From Gallionella sp. (GTDB taxonomy: Bacteria > Pseudomonadota > Gammaproteobacteria > Burkholderiales > Gallionellaceae), in assembly GCA_022340615.1 (NCBI GenBank), contig JAJDNO010000029.1, positions 1-62,090 on the forward strand: a DNA stretch of 62,090 bases. Reading direction: 5' to 3'. Under the pieces are notes generated by a model. It did not search any database. It was not told where the DNA came from and saw only the letters and a program-made list of their open reading frames with translations. Below are positions 12,203 to 23,715 of this stretch, one piece after another. Within the stretch, counting starts at the first letter, position 1. Every line of letters starts with the position of its first letter. The translations under genes were made by a program, and so were the position numbers.

Positions 12203-13861
12203 ATGGATCTTCAAAGAATATTTCTGTTTCTAATTTTTTCATTTTCGTTGATGCTGGTCTGGGATGGGTGGCAGCGCCATGAACATCCCCAGCAGCCGAT
12301 CCATGAGAAGCAGCCAGTAAAATCCCAGGCTGATGTGCCTACTCAAATTCAGCAAGATACCAATTCCAAAAAGGGAAATGGGCCAGAAGGTATAGAACAG
12401 CATTCTGCCCAGCAAAAATCCGGGAAAATAATCAAGGTTAAAACCGATTATCTGGAAGCGGAAATCAATACGCTTGGCGGTGATATCAGTTATTTGGCGC
12501 TGCTTAAGCAACCAGACACCATTGATAAGAGCAAGCCTCTGGTTCTTTTCGATCGCGGGAATGGTACGCATAACTATTTTGCGCAAAGCGGACTCATGGG
12601 TGCAGGGTTGCCTAACCACAATAGTCTGTTTGATTCTGATAAAACCCAATACGAACTTTCTGGTAACGAAGAGCAGGTACAGGTAAAACTCAAGGCTGTC
12701 GGCGACTCCAAGCTGAAAGTGACAAAAATAATCACATTTCATAAAAGCAGTTATTTGATTGATATTGCTTATGAAATGGAAAATACAGGCCATCAACCGA
12801 TCACGACAAGCAGTTATTATCAGATTATCAGGGATAGTGTTGCGCCAGCAGGCAGCCTGCGCTTTTTGCCTACATACACGGGTGTAGAGGTTTATACCAA
12901 CAAGGAAAAACTTAAGAAGGTAAAGTTCGCGGATATAGACAAGGGAAAGCTGGAGTATCCCAAGGAAGCTGACAACGGCTGGATAGGGATACTGCAACAT
13001 TATTTTGTGTCAGCGTGGTTGCCTAAGGAAAGCACCAACCGCGAGTATTTCACACACAAATTAGATGGCGGCCTTTATGCAGTCGGGGTCGTTCTGCCCA
13101 AAATAGTCATTGCTCCTGGGCAGAAGGCTACCGAAAGCACCAAATTGTATGCGGGTCCAACCGAGGCGACCCTGGACAAGATCGCCCCTGGCTTTGGGCT
13201 TACGGTGGACTACGGATGGCTTACGGTAATTGCGGTACCCCTGTTTTGGGTCATGTCCTTGTTCCATACATGGGTACACAACTGGGGTGTTGCCATCATA
13301 TTGCTTACAGTTCTGATCAAACTGCTGTTTTTCCCACTCTCTGCAGCCAGTTATCGATCCATGGCAAAAATGAGGCTGGTCGCCCCAAAACTGGAAAAAA
13401 TCAAGAAACAGTATGCTGATGACCGCGAGCAACTGAATCGCGCCATGATGGAGCTGTACAAGACCGAAAAAATCAATCCGTTGGGCGGGTGCTTGCCTGT
13501 AGTAATACAAATCCCTGTTTTTATTGCATTGTATTGGTCAATTTTGGGTAGTGTAGAGATGCGTAATGCGCCATTTATTGGCTGGATTACCGATTTGTCC
13601 GCGCCGGACCCATACTACATTTTGCCGTTGATCATGGGGGCAAGCATGATTACGCAAATGCGCCTCAATCCCAAGCCGGCAGATCCCATGCAAGCCAAGG
13701 TAATGCAATTCATGCCTCTAATCTTCAGCGTGATGTTCTTCTTCTTCCCTGCTGGATTGGTGTTGTATTCCATCGTGAATAATGTGCTTTCCATTACCCA
13801 GCAGTGGTTCATCACGAGGCGTGCCGAGGCTGAGAGCAAAGGTGCTACCCCAAAGCGCTGA
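12203..13861 (+). CDS. yidC: Membrane protein insertase YidC
   Basis: A 552-residue inner-membrane insertase that works with or without SecYEG. From ATG 12203 the protein opens MDLQRIFLFLIFSFSLMLVW, the first membrane helix. A large periplasmic beta-sandwich domain of about 270 residues follows (typical of Gram-negative YidC), then the conserved core of five helices with NWGVAIILLTVLIKLLFFP, the cytoplasmic hairpin AKMRLVAPKLEKIKKQYADD, and NPLGGCLPVVIQIPVFIALY. A TTG two codons upstream (12197) is also in frame, but the ATG fits homologues. It overlaps the likely GTG start of mnmE by 20 bases. Confidence 0.97.
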   Translation: MDLQRIFLFLIFSFSLMLVWDGWQRHEHPQQPIHEKQPVKSQADVPTQIQQDTNSKKGNGPEGIEQHSAQQKSGKIIKVKTDYLEAEINTLGGDISYLALLKQPDTIDKSKPLVLFDRGNGTHNYFAQSGLMGAGLPNHNSLFDSDKTQYELSGNEEQVQVKLKAVGDSKLKVTKIITFHKSSYLIDIAYEMENTGHQPITTSSYYQIIRDSVAPAGSLRFLPTYTGVEVYTNKEKLKKVKFADIDKGKLEYPKEADNGWIGILQHYFVSAWLPKESTNREYFTHKLDGGLYAVGVVLPKIVIAPGQKATESTKLYAGPTEATLDKIAPGFGLTVDYGWLTVIAVPLFWVMSLFHTWVHNWGVAIILLTVLIKLLFFPLSAASYRSMAKMRLVAPKLEKIKKQYADDREQLNRAMMELYKTEKINPLGGCLPVVIQIPVFIALYWSILGSVEMRNAPFIGWITDLSAPDPYYILPLIMGASMITQMRLNPKPADPMQAKVMQFMPLIFSVMFFFFPAGLVLYSIVNNVLSITQQWFITRRAEAESKGATPKR

Positions 13862-15188
13862 CACAATCGCTGCAGTTGCAACTGCACAAGGGCGGGGCGG
13901 GGTTGGTGTAGTTCGCATATCAGGACGCGATGTCCAGATGCTTGCCAAGACCATTCTGGGCTGGGTGCCCCAACCCAGGCATGCAACCTTCGCGAATTTC
14001 CAGAATGAAAGTGGCGAAATACTGGATCAAGGCATCGCCTTGTTTTTCCCTGCCCCCAATTCGTATACGGGTGAGGACGTGCTTGAGTTGCAAGGGCATG
14101 GCGGCCCTGCCGTGCTACAAATGTTGCTGCAACACTGCGTTGATCTCGGCGCCCGGCTTGCACAGCCCGGCGAATTTACTCAACGCGCGTTCCTCAATGA
14201 CAAGATTGACCTTGCACAGGCTGAAAGCGTAGCCGACCTGATCGAAGCCAATACCACCGAAGCGGCAAAAAGTGCGATTCGTTCCCTGCGTGGCGACTTT
14301 TCAGCTGCCATTCAGGAGTTGGTTGATGAACTGATACGTTTACGCATGCTGGTCGAGGCAATGCTGGATTTTCCCGACGAAGAAATAGATGCAATCGACC
14401 TCAGGCGTCGCGAAGCATTGCTGAACAGCGTCAGATCCAAACTGCAGATCACGCTTGATACCGCCAAGCAGGGCAGTTTGTTGCGAGATGGCGCTCAGAT
14501 CGTAATTGCAGGGCGGCCGAACGTAGGGAAGTCGAGATTATTGAATCGCCTGGCCGGTGAAGACGTGGCACTGGTCAGCGATATTCCAGGTACGACGCGA
14601 GATGTAATTCGTCAGGCAATACAGATACGCGGCGTCCCACTCCATATCCTGGATACCGCGGGATTGCGTGATTCACAAGATATTGTGGAAAACATGGGCA
14701 TAGCACGCACGCACCAAACCGTATCGCGTGCCGATCTGATATTGCTTCTGGTCGATGCCAGTCATGGCATAACACCAGAGGACAATTCGATACTTGATGG
14801 GCTGCCGACCGAGATTCCTCGAATGCTGGTATACAACAAGGCGGATCTGTTGACTGGCAACCCGGACACTTGCGTAGATGGAGCTCACACTGGCATTTAT
14901 GTTTCAGCGAAAACCGGCGAAGGAATGGATGCATTGCAAACAAGTTTGCTGAATGCGGTGGGGTGGCGCGATCTGGAAGGCGGTACATTTATGGCGCGTG
15001 AACGTCACCTTCGAGCTTTGAATACCGCTCAAAACAACCTGATACAAGCCCATGCTCTATTGGCTAACCAGGAACTATTTGCTGAAGAATTACGTTTGGC
15101 ACAGCGGGCGCTTGATGAGATCACCGGTAAATTTACCCCGGATGATTTACTGGGGGAGATTTTCAGCAGGTTTTGCATCGGGAAATAA
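13842..15188 (+). CDS. mnmE: tRNA uridine-5-carboxymethylaminomethyl modification GTPase
   Basis: A 448-residue GTPase that with MnmG places cmnm5 groups on the wobble uridine of several tRNAs. The N-terminal tetrahydrofolate-binding domain opens TIAAVATAQGRGGVGVVRISG. The G domain has the P-loop GRPNVGKSRLLNRL and the switch DIPGTTRD, and the protein ends FCIGK, the conserved C-terminal cysteine motif. I place the start at GTG 13842, giving the family N-terminus; the frame is open further upstream inside yidC (ATG at 13782) but those residues have no family counterpart. The residue after GKS in the P-loop is Arg rather than the commoner Ser. Confidence 0.95.
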   Translation: MLPQSADTIAAVATAQGRGGVGVVRISGRDVQMLAKTILGWVPQPRHATFANFQNESGEILDQGIALFFPAPNSYTGEDVLELQGHGGPAVLQMLLQHCVDLGARLAQPGEFTQRAFLNDKIDLAQAESVADLIEANTTEAAKSAIRSLRGDFSAAIQELVDELIRLRMLVEAMLDFPDEEIDAIDLRRREALLNSVRSKLQITLDTAKQGSLLRDGAQIVIAGRPNVGKSRLLNRLAGEDVALVSDIPGTTRDVIRQAIQIRGVPLHILDTAGLRDSQDIVENMGIARTHQTVSRADLILLLVDASHGITPEDNSILDGLPTEIPRMLVYNKADLLTGNPDTCVDGAHTGIYVSAKTGEGMDALQTSLLNAVGWRDLEGGTFMARERHLRALNTAQNNLIQAHALLANQELFAEELRLAQRALDEITGKFTPDDLLGEIFSRFCIGK

Positions 15189-15194
15189 TGTAAT

Positions 15195-15210
15195 TGTTTC
15201 ACGTGAAACA
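15195..15210. promoter_or_regulatory. parS centromere-like site (ParB binding)
   Basis: TGTTTCACGTGAAACA is a perfect 16-base palindrome identical to the canonical parS sequence. It lies in the mnmE-mnmG gap, 7 bases after the mnmE stop and 2.6 kb before parA. Together with the 8669-8684 site it brackets dnaN, dnaA and the rpmH-mnmE genes, so the origin sits inside the predicted ParB-loaded region. Confidence 0.95.
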
Positions 15211-15272
15211 TCTGATTTGGGATTGTGGTCGAGCTGATGTATGATGCGCATCCCTTTCAAGGCTGTTCGGAC

Positions 15273-17174
15273 ATGGAATTTCCTGATGTATTTGATGTAA
15301 TTGTGGTGGGCGGGGGACACGCTGGGACAGAAGCGGCCCTGGCCAGTGCCCGGGCAGGTTGCAAAACTTTGTTGCTAAGCCACAACATCGAGACGCTGGG
15401 GCAGATGTCATGCAACCCTTCAATTGGCGGAATCGGCAAGGGGCACCTGGTCAAGGAGGTGGATGCGCTGGGTGGTGCCATGGCTGCCGCGACCGATGAA
15501 GGCGGTATACAGTTTCGCATTCTGAATGCCAGCAAAGGCCCCGCCGTCCGTGCGACAAGGGCACAGGCAGACCGGTTGTTATACAAACAGGCAATAAGAA
15601 GTCGCCTGGAAAACCATCCCAACCTCTGGTTGTTCCAGCAGGCGGTGGATGATTTGCTGCTCCAGCAGGATCGGGTTTGCGGCGTTGTCAGCCAGCTTGG
15701 TCTGCGCTTCAAGGCAAAAGCAGTGGTATTGACTGCGGGCACCTTCCTTTCCGGCTTGATCCATGTTGGTCAAGCGAATTATCAGGCGGGTCGTGCTGGG
15801 GACCCGCCTTCCGTCAGTCTGGCGCACCGCCTCCGCGAACTTAACCTGCCGGTGGGGAGGCTAAAAACCGGAACCCCGCCACGCATTGACGGCAGAACCA
15901 TTGATTACAAGGTCATGCAGCAACAGTTGGGCGACAGACCCGTGCCGGTATTTTCGTTCATGGGGAATGCAGCCTCGCATCCGAAACAGGTGTCCTGCTG
16001 GATCACGGAAACCAACCAGAAAACGCATGACATTATAAGAAATGGACTGGATCGTTCGCCCTTGTTCACCGGCGTGATTGAAGGCGTGGGCCCGAGATAC
16101 TGTCCTTCCATAGAAGATAAAATAACCCGATTCGCCGATAAAACTTCACACCAGATATTCCTTGAGCCCGAGGGATTAACTACCCATGAAGTTTACCCAA
16201 ATGGAATATCAACCAGTTTGCCATTTGATGTGCAACTGGAATTGGTTCGATCGATCAGGGGAATGGAAAACGCGCACATTCTGCGCCCCGGATATGCGAT
16301 CGAATATGATTATTTTGATCCATGCGGCTTGAAAAGCTCGCTGGAAACCAAGGCAATCCAGGGGCTGTTTTTCGCCGGTCAGATAAACGGCACGACGGGA
16401 TACGAAGAGGCTGCCGCTCAGGGCCTGCTGGCCGGATTGAACGCAGCTTTGCAAGTCAAGAATCTGAATCCCTGGTGTCCGCGCAGAGACGAGGCGTATC
16501 TGGGTGTACTGGTTGATGATCTGATTACACGCGGTGTTTCCGAGCCGTATCGAATGTTTACCAGCCGTGCAGAATATCGCCTGCAATTGCGCGAGGATAA
16601 CGCGGATTTAAGGTTAACCGAGATCGGGCGGAAATTCGGCATTGTTGATGATGAGCGCTGGCAAGCGTTTGAACGGAAGCGTGAAGAAATCGCTAGGGAG
16701 CAGGAGCGTTTGCGCAGCACCTGGGTGAATCCGCGCTTGGTCCCGGTGGAGGACACAATCAGGGTGCTGGGCAAGCCGATAGAACGGGAGTATTCGTTGC
16801 ATGAGTTGTTGCGAAGGCCAGATGTAAGCTATGCAAGTCTGCTGACGCTACCCGGAGCAGGTGATGGGGTGGCAGATACAATAGTCGCGGAACAGGTGGA
16901 AACCCAGGCTAAGTATCATGGATATATTGAACGTCAACGCGAAGAGATTTTACGCAACGAACAATATGAAGAGATGGAGCTGCCGAGTCTGTTTGACTAC
17001 TCTCAAGTTCGCGGACTTTCCATCGAAGTACAGCAAAAGCTTAATCTGCATAAGCCGGAAACAATCGGGCAGGCAGCTCGTATTTCAGGCATTACACCAG
17101 CAGCAATTTCGTTGCTGCTGGTCCACCTGAAACGCGGTTTTCGCGAAGTTACTCCGTCCCAGATATCTGCATGA
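15273..17174 (+). CDS. mnmG: tRNA uridine-5-carboxymethylaminomethyl modification enzyme, FAD-dependent
   Basis: A 633-residue partner of MnmE (also called GidA). The FAD-binding Rossmann motif [16 protein letters not shown] is at the N-terminus, followed by [22 protein letters not shown] and the signature [20 protein letters not shown], then the GidA-associated helical C-terminus. ATG 15273 ([15 protein letters not shown]) agrees with the family; ATG 15237 and an earlier start at 15225 are possible but would add residues without a match. The preceding gap holds a perfect parS site. The stop overlaps rsmG by four bases (ATGA). Confidence 0.96.
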   Translation: MEFPDVFDVIVVGGGHAGTEAALASARAGCKTLLLSHNIETLGQMSCNPSIGGIGKGHLVKEVDALGGAMAAATDEGGIQFRILNASKGPAVRATRAQADRLLYKQAIRSRLENHPNLWLFQQAVDDLLLQQDRVCGVVSQLGLRFKAKAVVLTAGTFLSGLIHVGQANYQAGRAGDPPSVSLAHRLRELNLPVGRLKTGTPPRIDGRTIDYKVMQQQLGDRPVPVFSFMGNAASHPKQVSCWITETNQKTHDIIRNGLDRSPLFTGVIEGVGPRYCPSIEDKITRFADKTSHQIFLEPEGLTTHEVYPNGISTSLPFDVQLELVRSIRGMENAHILRPGYAIEYDYFDPCGLKSSLETKAIQGLFFAGQINGTTGYEEAAAQGLLAGLNAALQVKNLNPWCPRRDEAYLGVLVDDLITRGVSEPYRMFTSRAEYRLQLREDNADLRLTEIGRKFGIVDDERWQAFERKREEIAREQERLRSTWVNPRLVPVEDTIRVLGKPIEREYSLHELLRRPDVSYASLLTLPGAGDGVADTIVAEQVETQAKYHGYIERQREEILRNEQYEEMELPSLFDYSQVRGLSIEVQQKLNLHKPETIGQAARISGITPAAISLLLVHLKRGFREVTPSQISA

Positions 17175-17806
17175 GTTTGTCCGAGGAGTTGCGTTTGGGC
17201 ATAACGCAACTTGGGATTATGCCTGGAGTACCAATTCAGGAAAAATTGCTGGATTACCTGGAATTGCTGAACAAGTGGAACAAGGTCTATAACCTGACCG
17301 CGATCCGTGATCCTCATCAAATGGTGAGTCATCACTTGCTTGATAGTCTTTCTGTGGCCAAGCATCTATGGCCCGGCCAATGGCTGGATGTGGGATGCGG
17401 TGCCGGCTTGCCTGGAATGGTATTGGCGATAGCGTTGCCGGATCGGCATTTTACGATGCTGGACAGCAACAGCAAAAAAACCAGTTTCGTTCAGCAGGCT
17501 ATTATTGAATTGGGATTGAGCAACGCCAGTGTAATTTGTGCTCGAGTTGAAGACTGGCGACCGCCAGAACGCTTTGACGGGATCATTTCCCGCGCTTATT
17601 CCGAATTGGGAGACTTTTTGCGCAGTACACGGCATCTGATTTCTGAACAAGGAAAATGGGCAGCGATGAAAGGATCGCCAGAACAGGAACTGGAACGACT
17701 TCCTTCGGGGTGCAGGGTAGAGCGGGTAATACCTTTACAAGTGCCGGGTTTGCATGCAGCACGCAGTCTGGTCATAGCAACATGCAACAAAAGCGAGGCT
17801 ACATGA
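17171..17806 (+). CDS. rsmG: 16S rRNA (guanine-527-N7)-methyltransferase
   Basis: A 211-residue SAM-dependent methyltransferase that makes m7G527 in 16S rRNA; loss of it gives low-level streptomycin resistance in other bacteria. The SAM-binding motif [16 protein letters not shown] is near residue 73, preceded by [24 protein letters not shown]. Length matches the family (about 207-215 aa). It overlaps mnmG by ATGA at its start and parA by ATGA at its end, so mnmG, rsmG and parA are probably coupled. Confidence 0.96.
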   Translation: MSLSEELRLGITQLGIMPGVPIQEKLLDYLELLNKWNKVYNLTAIRDPHQMVSHHLLDSLSVAKHLWPGQWLDVGCGAGLPGMVLAIALPDRHFTMLDSNSKKTSFVQQAIIELGLSNASVICARVEDWRPPERFDGIISRAYSELGDFLRSTRHLISEQGKWAAMKGSPEQELERLPSGCRVERVIPLQVPGLHAARSLVIATCNKSEAT

Positions 17807-18585
17807 AAAAAATATTGGCAGTAACCAATCAGAAAGGCGGTGTGGGCAAAACCACAACGGCTGTAAACCTCGCTGCAAGTCTGGCTGCCGCAAAACAGCG
17901 CGTGCTGCTTATAGATCTCGATCCGCAGGGAAATGCCACCATGGGTAGCGGTATCGATAAGCGCGATTTGCAGGCAAGTATCTATGAAGTATTGCTGGGC
18001 AGCAAAACAATAATCGAAGCGCGCACACATGCCGACGCCGGAAATTATGACCTGCTTCCAGCAAATCGCGACCTGGCTGGAGCAGAAATCGAACTGGTGG
18101 ATTTATCGCAACGCGAGATGCGCCTGCGGGATGCATTGGCGTTAGTTGCCGGGGAATATGATTTTGTATTGATCGATTGCCCGCCAGCGCTCAATTTGCT
18201 GACATTGAATGGTTTGTGTGCTGCCAAATCGGTAATGATACCAATGCAGTGCGAATACTATGCGCTGGAAGGTTTGAGCGATCTCGTGAATACCATACGC
18301 AAAGTGCGAGCAAACCTGAATCCTGATCTGGAAATCGAGGGATTGCTGCGTACCATGTTCGATCCGCGAAATGCATTGGCTCAGCAAGTGTCGGACCAGT
18401 TGCAGGAGCATTTCGGCAACAAAGTATATCGCACCGTCATCCCCCGGAATGTGCGGCTGGCTGAAGCCCCAAGTTTCGGCGTACCCGTGCTGTATCACGA
18501 CAAATTGTCCAAAGGCACCCAAGCATATCTTGCGTTGGCCGGCGAACTATTGAATAACGCGGCGCAACCAGCTGCATCGGCATAG
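17803..18585 (+). CDS. parA: Chromosome partitioning ATPase ParA (Soj)
   Basis: A 260-residue Walker-type ATPase that moves or orders ParB-parS complexes and can influence DnaA. The deviant Walker A motif KGGVGKTTTAVNLAASLA is at residues 11-28 and Walker B is DFVLIDCPPALNLLTLN. ATG 17803 gives the family start [13 protein letters not shown] and has GCGAGG eight bases upstream; the frame is open for 49 codons further up inside rsmG, which I disregard. It lacks the N-terminal DNA-binding extension of plasmid ParA proteins, so it is the chromosomal type. parB follows after 11 bases. Confidence 0.97.
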   Translation: MKKILAVTNQKGGVGKTTTAVNLAASLAAAKQRVLLIDLDPQGNATMGSGIDKRDLQASIYEVLLGSKTIIEARTHADAGNYDLLPANRDLAGAEIELVDLSQREMRLRDALALVAGEYDFVLIDCPPALNLLTLNGLCAAKSVMIPMQCEYYALEGLSDLVNTIRKVRANLNPDLEIEGLLRTMFDPRNALAQQVSDQLQEHFGNKVYRTVIPRNVRLAEAPSFGVPVLYHDKLSKGTQAYLALAGELLNNAAQPAASA

Positions 18586-18596
18586 AGGAATTAATT

Positions 18597-19457
18597 ATGG
18601 CAAAGCTTCACAAGGGTTTGGGACGTGGTCTGGACGCATTGTTGTCAGGCGGGAACAGCGAAAAGGATGAAGTAATGCGTGACTTGAATGTCGCGCTGCT
18701 CAGGCCCGGTAAATACCAGCCCAGAACGCGGATGGACGAAGCATCGTTGAACGACTTGGCAACATCGATAAAATCACAGGGGATTATGCAGCCCATCCTG
18801 GTAAGGCAAATAGCCGATAGCAGTTATGAAATCATTGCGGGCGAAAGGCGCTGGCGTGCAGCTCAATTGGCAGGATTGACGCATGTTCCGGTTTTGGTTC
18901 GCAGCGTTCCCGATAATGCGGCGCTGGCGATGGCGCTTATAGAAAATATACAGCGCGAAAACCTTAATCCGCTCGAAGAAGCCGTGGGTATTCAACGATT
19001 GATAGACGAGTTCAAGATGACGCACCAACTGGCGGCCGAGGCAGTGGGCCGGTCCAGGAGTGCGGCCAGCAATCTGCTGCGCCTGCTGAAGCTGCCGAAA
19101 ACAGTACAAGACCTATTGATGGAAAATAAGCTGGATATGGGACATGCGCGCGCACTGTTGCCGCTGGAAAGCGCGCAGCAGATTATGGTGGCCAATAAAA
19201 TTGTGCTGGAACAACTTTCTGTGCGTGAAGCCGAAAAACTCGTACAGGTGCAGAATCACGAGACTGAAAAGGAAAAACACAAAAAAACGGATAAGCCGAG
19301 CCGCGACACGTTGCGCCTGCAGGAGGAAATCAGCGCACAATTGGGCGCGCGAGTTGAAATCAAATCGGGGGCAAAAGGCGCGGGAAAATTGATTATAGAA
19401 TATGCCAATCATGACCAGCTTGAAGAAATTCTGGGCAAGCTGAAAAAGGGCAAATAA
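18597..19457 (+). CDS. parB: Chromosome partitioning protein ParB (Spo0J)
   Basis: A 286-residue CTP-dependent DNA clamp that loads at parS and spreads. The N-terminus KGLGRGLDALL is the family ParA-interaction region. The CTP-binding boxes include PGKYQPRTRMD, SYEIIAGERRWRAAQLAGL and ALIENIQRENLNPLEEA, followed by the helix-turn-helix LAAEAVGRSRSAASNLLRLL. A charged linker and C-terminal dimerisation region complete it. Two matching parS sites are in the window (8669-8684, 15195-15210). Confidence 0.97.
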   Translation: MAKLHKGLGRGLDALLSGGNSEKDEVMRDLNVALLRPGKYQPRTRMDEASLNDLATSIKSQGIMQPILVRQIADSSYEIIAGERRWRAAQLAGLTHVPVLVRSVPDNAALAMALIENIQRENLNPLEEAVGIQRLIDEFKMTHQLAAEAVGRSRSAASNLLRLLKLPKTVQDLLMENKLDMGHARALLPLESAQQIMVANKIVLEQLSVREAEKLVQVQNHETEKEKHKKTDKPSRDTLRLQEEISAQLGARVEIKSGAKGAGKLIIEYANHDQLEEILGKLKKGK

Positions 19458-19458
19458 T

Positions 19459-19929
19459 TTGGACAAAGAACCTGGAGAATCGCAGCAACAATGTTTGACA
19501 CCCCCGGAAAACGCCGCTATCATCCCCGCGCTTTGGGACATTGAAACCAAAGAAAGAAAGTTAGCGCTCCATGTAATCTTGTTGCAGACAATAATCACGT
19601 TGTTTGCAGCATGCTTTGCTTACAGCATTAAAGACATGCCGCAACTTGCGATAGCGGTGTTGGGCGGCGGGACAATATCCGTAGTCAACAGCGCGTTGTT
19701 GGCATGGAGGATGGTTCGAGCCGCTTCACATCCTGCCCATGAAGCACATCATCAATTACGGCTCATGTATTTTTACGCCACCGAAAGGTTTCTGGTGGTC
19801 GTTGTGCTGCTATGCATATGTATGGCAGTGTTTAAATTGTCACCGTTGGCATTATTGGGCGGTTTTGTTCTGGGCCAGGCAGTACTCCTAACGGGCCGGT
19901 TTATTTTAAGTAGTTCTAGATTTAGATAG
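19459..19929 (+). CDS. atpI: F1Fo ATP synthase subunit I
   Basis: A 156-residue membrane protein of the AtpI family, a non-essential factor thought to help assemble the c-ring. Four hydrophobic segments are visible (LHVILLQTIITLFAACFAYS; AIAVLGGGTISVVNSALLAW; RFLVVVVLLCICMAVF; LALLGGFVLGQAVLL). It is rather variable in sequence, as usual for AtpI; position at the head of the atp genes makes the call secure. The only start before the first helix is TTG 19459, one base after the parB stop, without a clear ribosome site, so the exact start is uncertain and reinitiation from parB is likely. Confidence 0.85.
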   Translation: MDKEPGESQQQCLTPPENAAIIPALWDIETKERKLALHVILLQTIITLFAACFAYSIKDMPQLAIAVLGGGTISVVNSALLAWRMVRAASHPAHEAHHQLRLMYFYATERFLVVVVLLCICMAVFKLSPLALLGGFVLGQAVLLTGRFILSSSRFR

Positions 19930-20802
<873 letters not shown>

Positions 20803-20840
20803 ACAATTTTAACAACCTAACTTTTAAACAGGAGAAATAG

Positions 20841-21080
<240 letters not shown>

Positions 21081-21122
21081 GGATTCCGGGCGACATCGTA
21101 TAACTAAAGAAAGGAAGCTTGC

Positions 21123-21593
21123 ATGAATATCAATGCGACTCTTTTAGCTCAGACAATCATGTTCGCGCTGTTCGTATGGTTTTGCATGAAATTCATATGG
21201 AAACCGATCATGGGGGCACTCGACCAGCGCAAAAAGCAGATTGCTGACGGCCTGGCGGACGCCGAGAGGGCGAAACATGACCTGGAGCTGGCGGCAAAAC
21301 GCTCCGCGGACATGCTGCGTGAAGCCAAGGAAAAAGTCGGCGAAATCGTGGCGAGCGGAGAAAAGCGCGCCAGCGAAATCATTGAAGCAGCCAAGGAACA
21401 GGCAAAGGCAGAGGGTGACCGCATCATTTCAGGGGCAAAAGCTGAAATTGATCAGGAAGTGTTTCGCGCACGTGAACAATTGCGCACCGAGGTTTCGGCA
21501 ATTGCGCTGGCCGGTGCAAGCAAAATTCTCGGACGTGAAATTGATGCAAAGGCGCACAATGATCTGCTCGACAAGCTGGTTTCGGAAATATAA
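21123..21593 (+). CDS. atpF: ATP synthase subunit b (Fo stator stalk)
   Basis: A 156-residue peripheral-stalk subunit. One N-terminal membrane helix ([20 protein letters not shown]) is followed by a long charged helix rich in Ala, Glu, Lys and Arg, dimerising as a coiled coil and contacting delta through its C-terminus. Length is the same as the E. coli b subunit (156 aa). There is a single b gene, so a homodimer is expected. atpH begins five bases after its stop. Confidence 0.97.
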   Translation: MNINATLLAQTIMFALFVWFCMKFIWKPIMGALDQRKKQIADGLADAERAKHDLELAAKRSADMLREAKEKVGEIVASGEKRASEIIEAAKEQAKAEGDRIISGAKAEIDQEVFRAREQLRTEVSAIALAGASKILGREIDAKAHNDLLDKLVSEI

Positions 21594-21598
21594 ATACC

Positions 21599-22132
21599 AT
21601 GTCTGAAGCAATAACCACGGCAAGACCCTATGCGCAGGCAGCATTTGACGAGGCGCAGCAGCTTTCGGATCTGAAAGGCTGGTCTGAAATGCTGGTGACG
21701 CTGGCCGAATCCGTATGCCACCCTGAAGTCCGTTTGGTGGCGACGAATCCGCGCATCGCCAAATCCAGGCTGGAAAATCTAATGGAAGCACTGACAGGCG
21801 GGAAACCGACAGTACAGCAACGGAACTTTGTACGAATATTAGTCGAAAATCAGCGCCTGCTCCTGTTGCCGGAAATTGCAGCGATTTATGAGGCCTTACG
21901 CGCAGAAGCCGAGAAAACCTTGAATGTAGAGGTTGACTCCGCATATGAATTGTCCGCTGCACAGCAGGAAAGAATCATAAGCTCGCTGAAAGCAAAAATG
22001 GGATGCGAGATAAAGCTAAGCTGCAAAATAAATAAAGAATTGCTCGGCGGTGTGATCATCCGCGCGGGAGACAAGGTTATAGATGGTTCTGCCCGCACCC
22101 GCCTGACAGAAATGGCAAACGCGCTGGCCTGA
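21599..22132 (+). CDS. atpH: ATP synthase subunit delta (F1)
   Basis: A 177-residue subunit joining the b-stalk to the top of F1. The N-terminal helical domain opens [14 protein letters not shown], and the C-terminal part has the family block [22 protein letters not shown]. Length is as expected (175-180 aa). It lies between atpF and atpA in the standard order. Confidence 0.97.
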   Translation: MSEAITTARPYAQAAFDEAQQLSDLKGWSEMLVTLAESVCHPEVRLVATNPRIAKSRLENLMEALTGGKPTVQQRNFVRILVENQRLLLLPEIAAIYEALRAEAEKTLNVEVDSAYELSAAQQERIISSLKAKMGCEIKLSCKINKELLGGVIIRAGDKVIDGSARTRLTEMANALA

Positions 22133-22160
22133 TAATGATATATCAACGAAGGAAATACAG

Positions 22161-23702
22161 ATGAAGCTCAATCCATCCGAAATAAGCAATCTAATACGCA
22201 GCCGCATCGACAACTTCGAAGCGCTGTCACAAGCGCGCACCGAGGGTACCGTAGTCAGCGTTACCGACGGTATTGTACGGGTGCACGGACTATCCGACGT
22301 AATGCAGGGTGAAATGCTGGAGTTTCCCGGCAACACATTCGGCCTTGCACTTAACCTCGAGAGAGATTCCGTCGGCGCTGTGATTCTGGGTGAATACGAG
22401 CATATCACCGAAGGCGACACGGTCAAATGCACCGGCCGTATCCTCGAAGTGCCGGTGGGTCCTGAACTGTGCGGGCGCGTGGTGAATGCGCTGGGTCAGC
22501 CTATCGACGGCAAAGGGCCGGTCAATGCAAAGATGACCGACAAGATCGAAAAAGTTGCGCCCGGCGTGATCGCGCGCAAGTCGGTTGATCAGCCAGTGCA
22601 AACCGGTCTGAAATCAATCGACTCCATGGTGCCAATCGGCCGCGGCCAGCGCGAACTGATCATCGGTGACCGCCAGACCGGCAAGACAGCCGTAGCGGTA
22701 GATGCGATCATCAACCAGAAGGGTCAGAACATGACCTGTATCTACGTAGCGGTCGGACAGAAAGCATCTACCGTCGCCAACGTCGTTCGCAAACTGGAAG
22801 AGCACGGCGCACTGGGCTATACCATCGTGGTCGCAGCCACCGCATCCGATTCCGCAGCGATGCAGTTCCTCGCGCCCTATGCGGGTTGTACGATGGGCGA
22901 ATATTTCCGCGATCGCGGCCAGGATGCACTGATTGTTTATGACGACCTGACCAAGCAGGCATGGGCGTACCGCCAGATTTCCCTGCTGTTGCGCCGCCCG
23001 CCCGGCCGTGAAGCATACCCAGGTGACGTGTTCTATCTGCACTCCCGTTTGCTGGAACGTGCTGCCCGCGTCAATGCCGACTACGTTGAAGCATTCACCA
23101 AAGGCGCCGTAAAGGGCCAGACCGGTTCACTGACTGCATTGCCGATTATCGAGACACAGGCAGGCGACGTGTCCGCATTCGTACCGACCAACGTGATATC
23201 CATAACCGACGGACAGATATTCCTGGAAACGGACCTGTTCAATGCCGGCATCCGCCCTGCGATCAATGCCGGTGTCTCGGTTTCGCGTGTCGGCGGCGCA
23301 GCACAAACCAAGGTAATCAAGAAGCTGGGCGGAGGTGTGCGTCTGGCATTGGCCCAGTATCGTGAGCTGGCGGCTTTTGCCCAGTTTGCGTCCGACCTGG
23401 ATGAAGCAACCCGCAAGCAGCTGGAGCGCGGCCGCCTGGTTACCGAATTGATGAAACAGCTGCAATATGCGCCACTGTCGATCGCGAATATGGCTGTTAC
23501 GCTGTTTTCAGTCAACAAAGGCTATTTTGACGACGTTCCGGTTCCGAAAGCACTGTCGTTTGAATCGGCACTGCACAGCTACCTGGAATCCAATAACAAG
23601 TCCCTGCTGGACACGATCGAATCAAGCAAAGAGCTGAATGCCGACAACGAAAAGCTGTTGTCCGCGGCGATCGAGAAATTCAAGTCTACGGCTGCATATT
23701 AA
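22161..23702 (+). CDS. atpA: ATP synthase subunit alpha (F1)
   Basis: A 513-residue non-catalytic nucleotide-binding subunit. The N-terminus opens [14 protein letters not shown]; the P-loop is [15 protein letters not shown]; the signature [14 protein letters not shown], including the arginine finger that completes the beta catalytic site, is near residue 370. Length equals that of E. coli AtpA (513 aa). The AGGAAATACAG sequence before the ATG is a good ribosome site. Confidence 0.98.
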   Translation: MKLNPSEISNLIRSRIDNFEALSQARTEGTVVSVTDGIVRVHGLSDVMQGEMLEFPGNTFGLALNLERDSVGAVILGEYEHITEGDTVKCTGRILEVPVGPELCGRVVNALGQPIDGKGPVNAKMTDKIEKVAPGVIARKSVDQPVQTGLKSIDSMVPIGRGQRELIIGDRQTGKTAVAVDAIINQKGQNMTCIYVAVGQKASTVANVVRKLEEHGALGYTIVVAATASDSAAMQFLAPYAGCTMGEYFRDRGQDALIVYDDLTKQAWAYRQISLLLRRPPGREAYPGDVFYLHSRLLERAARVNADYVEAFTKGAVKGQTGSLTALPIIETQAGDVSAFVPTNVISITDGQIFLETDLFNAGIRPAINAGVSVSRVGGAAQTKVIKKLGGGVRLALAQYRELAAFAQFASDLDEATRKQLERGRLVTELMKQLQYAPLSIANMAVTLFSVNKGYFDDVPVPKALSFESALHSYLESNNKSLLDTIESSKELNADNEKLLSAAIEKFKSTAAY

Positions 23703-23715
23703 GGCGGGGTGAGAA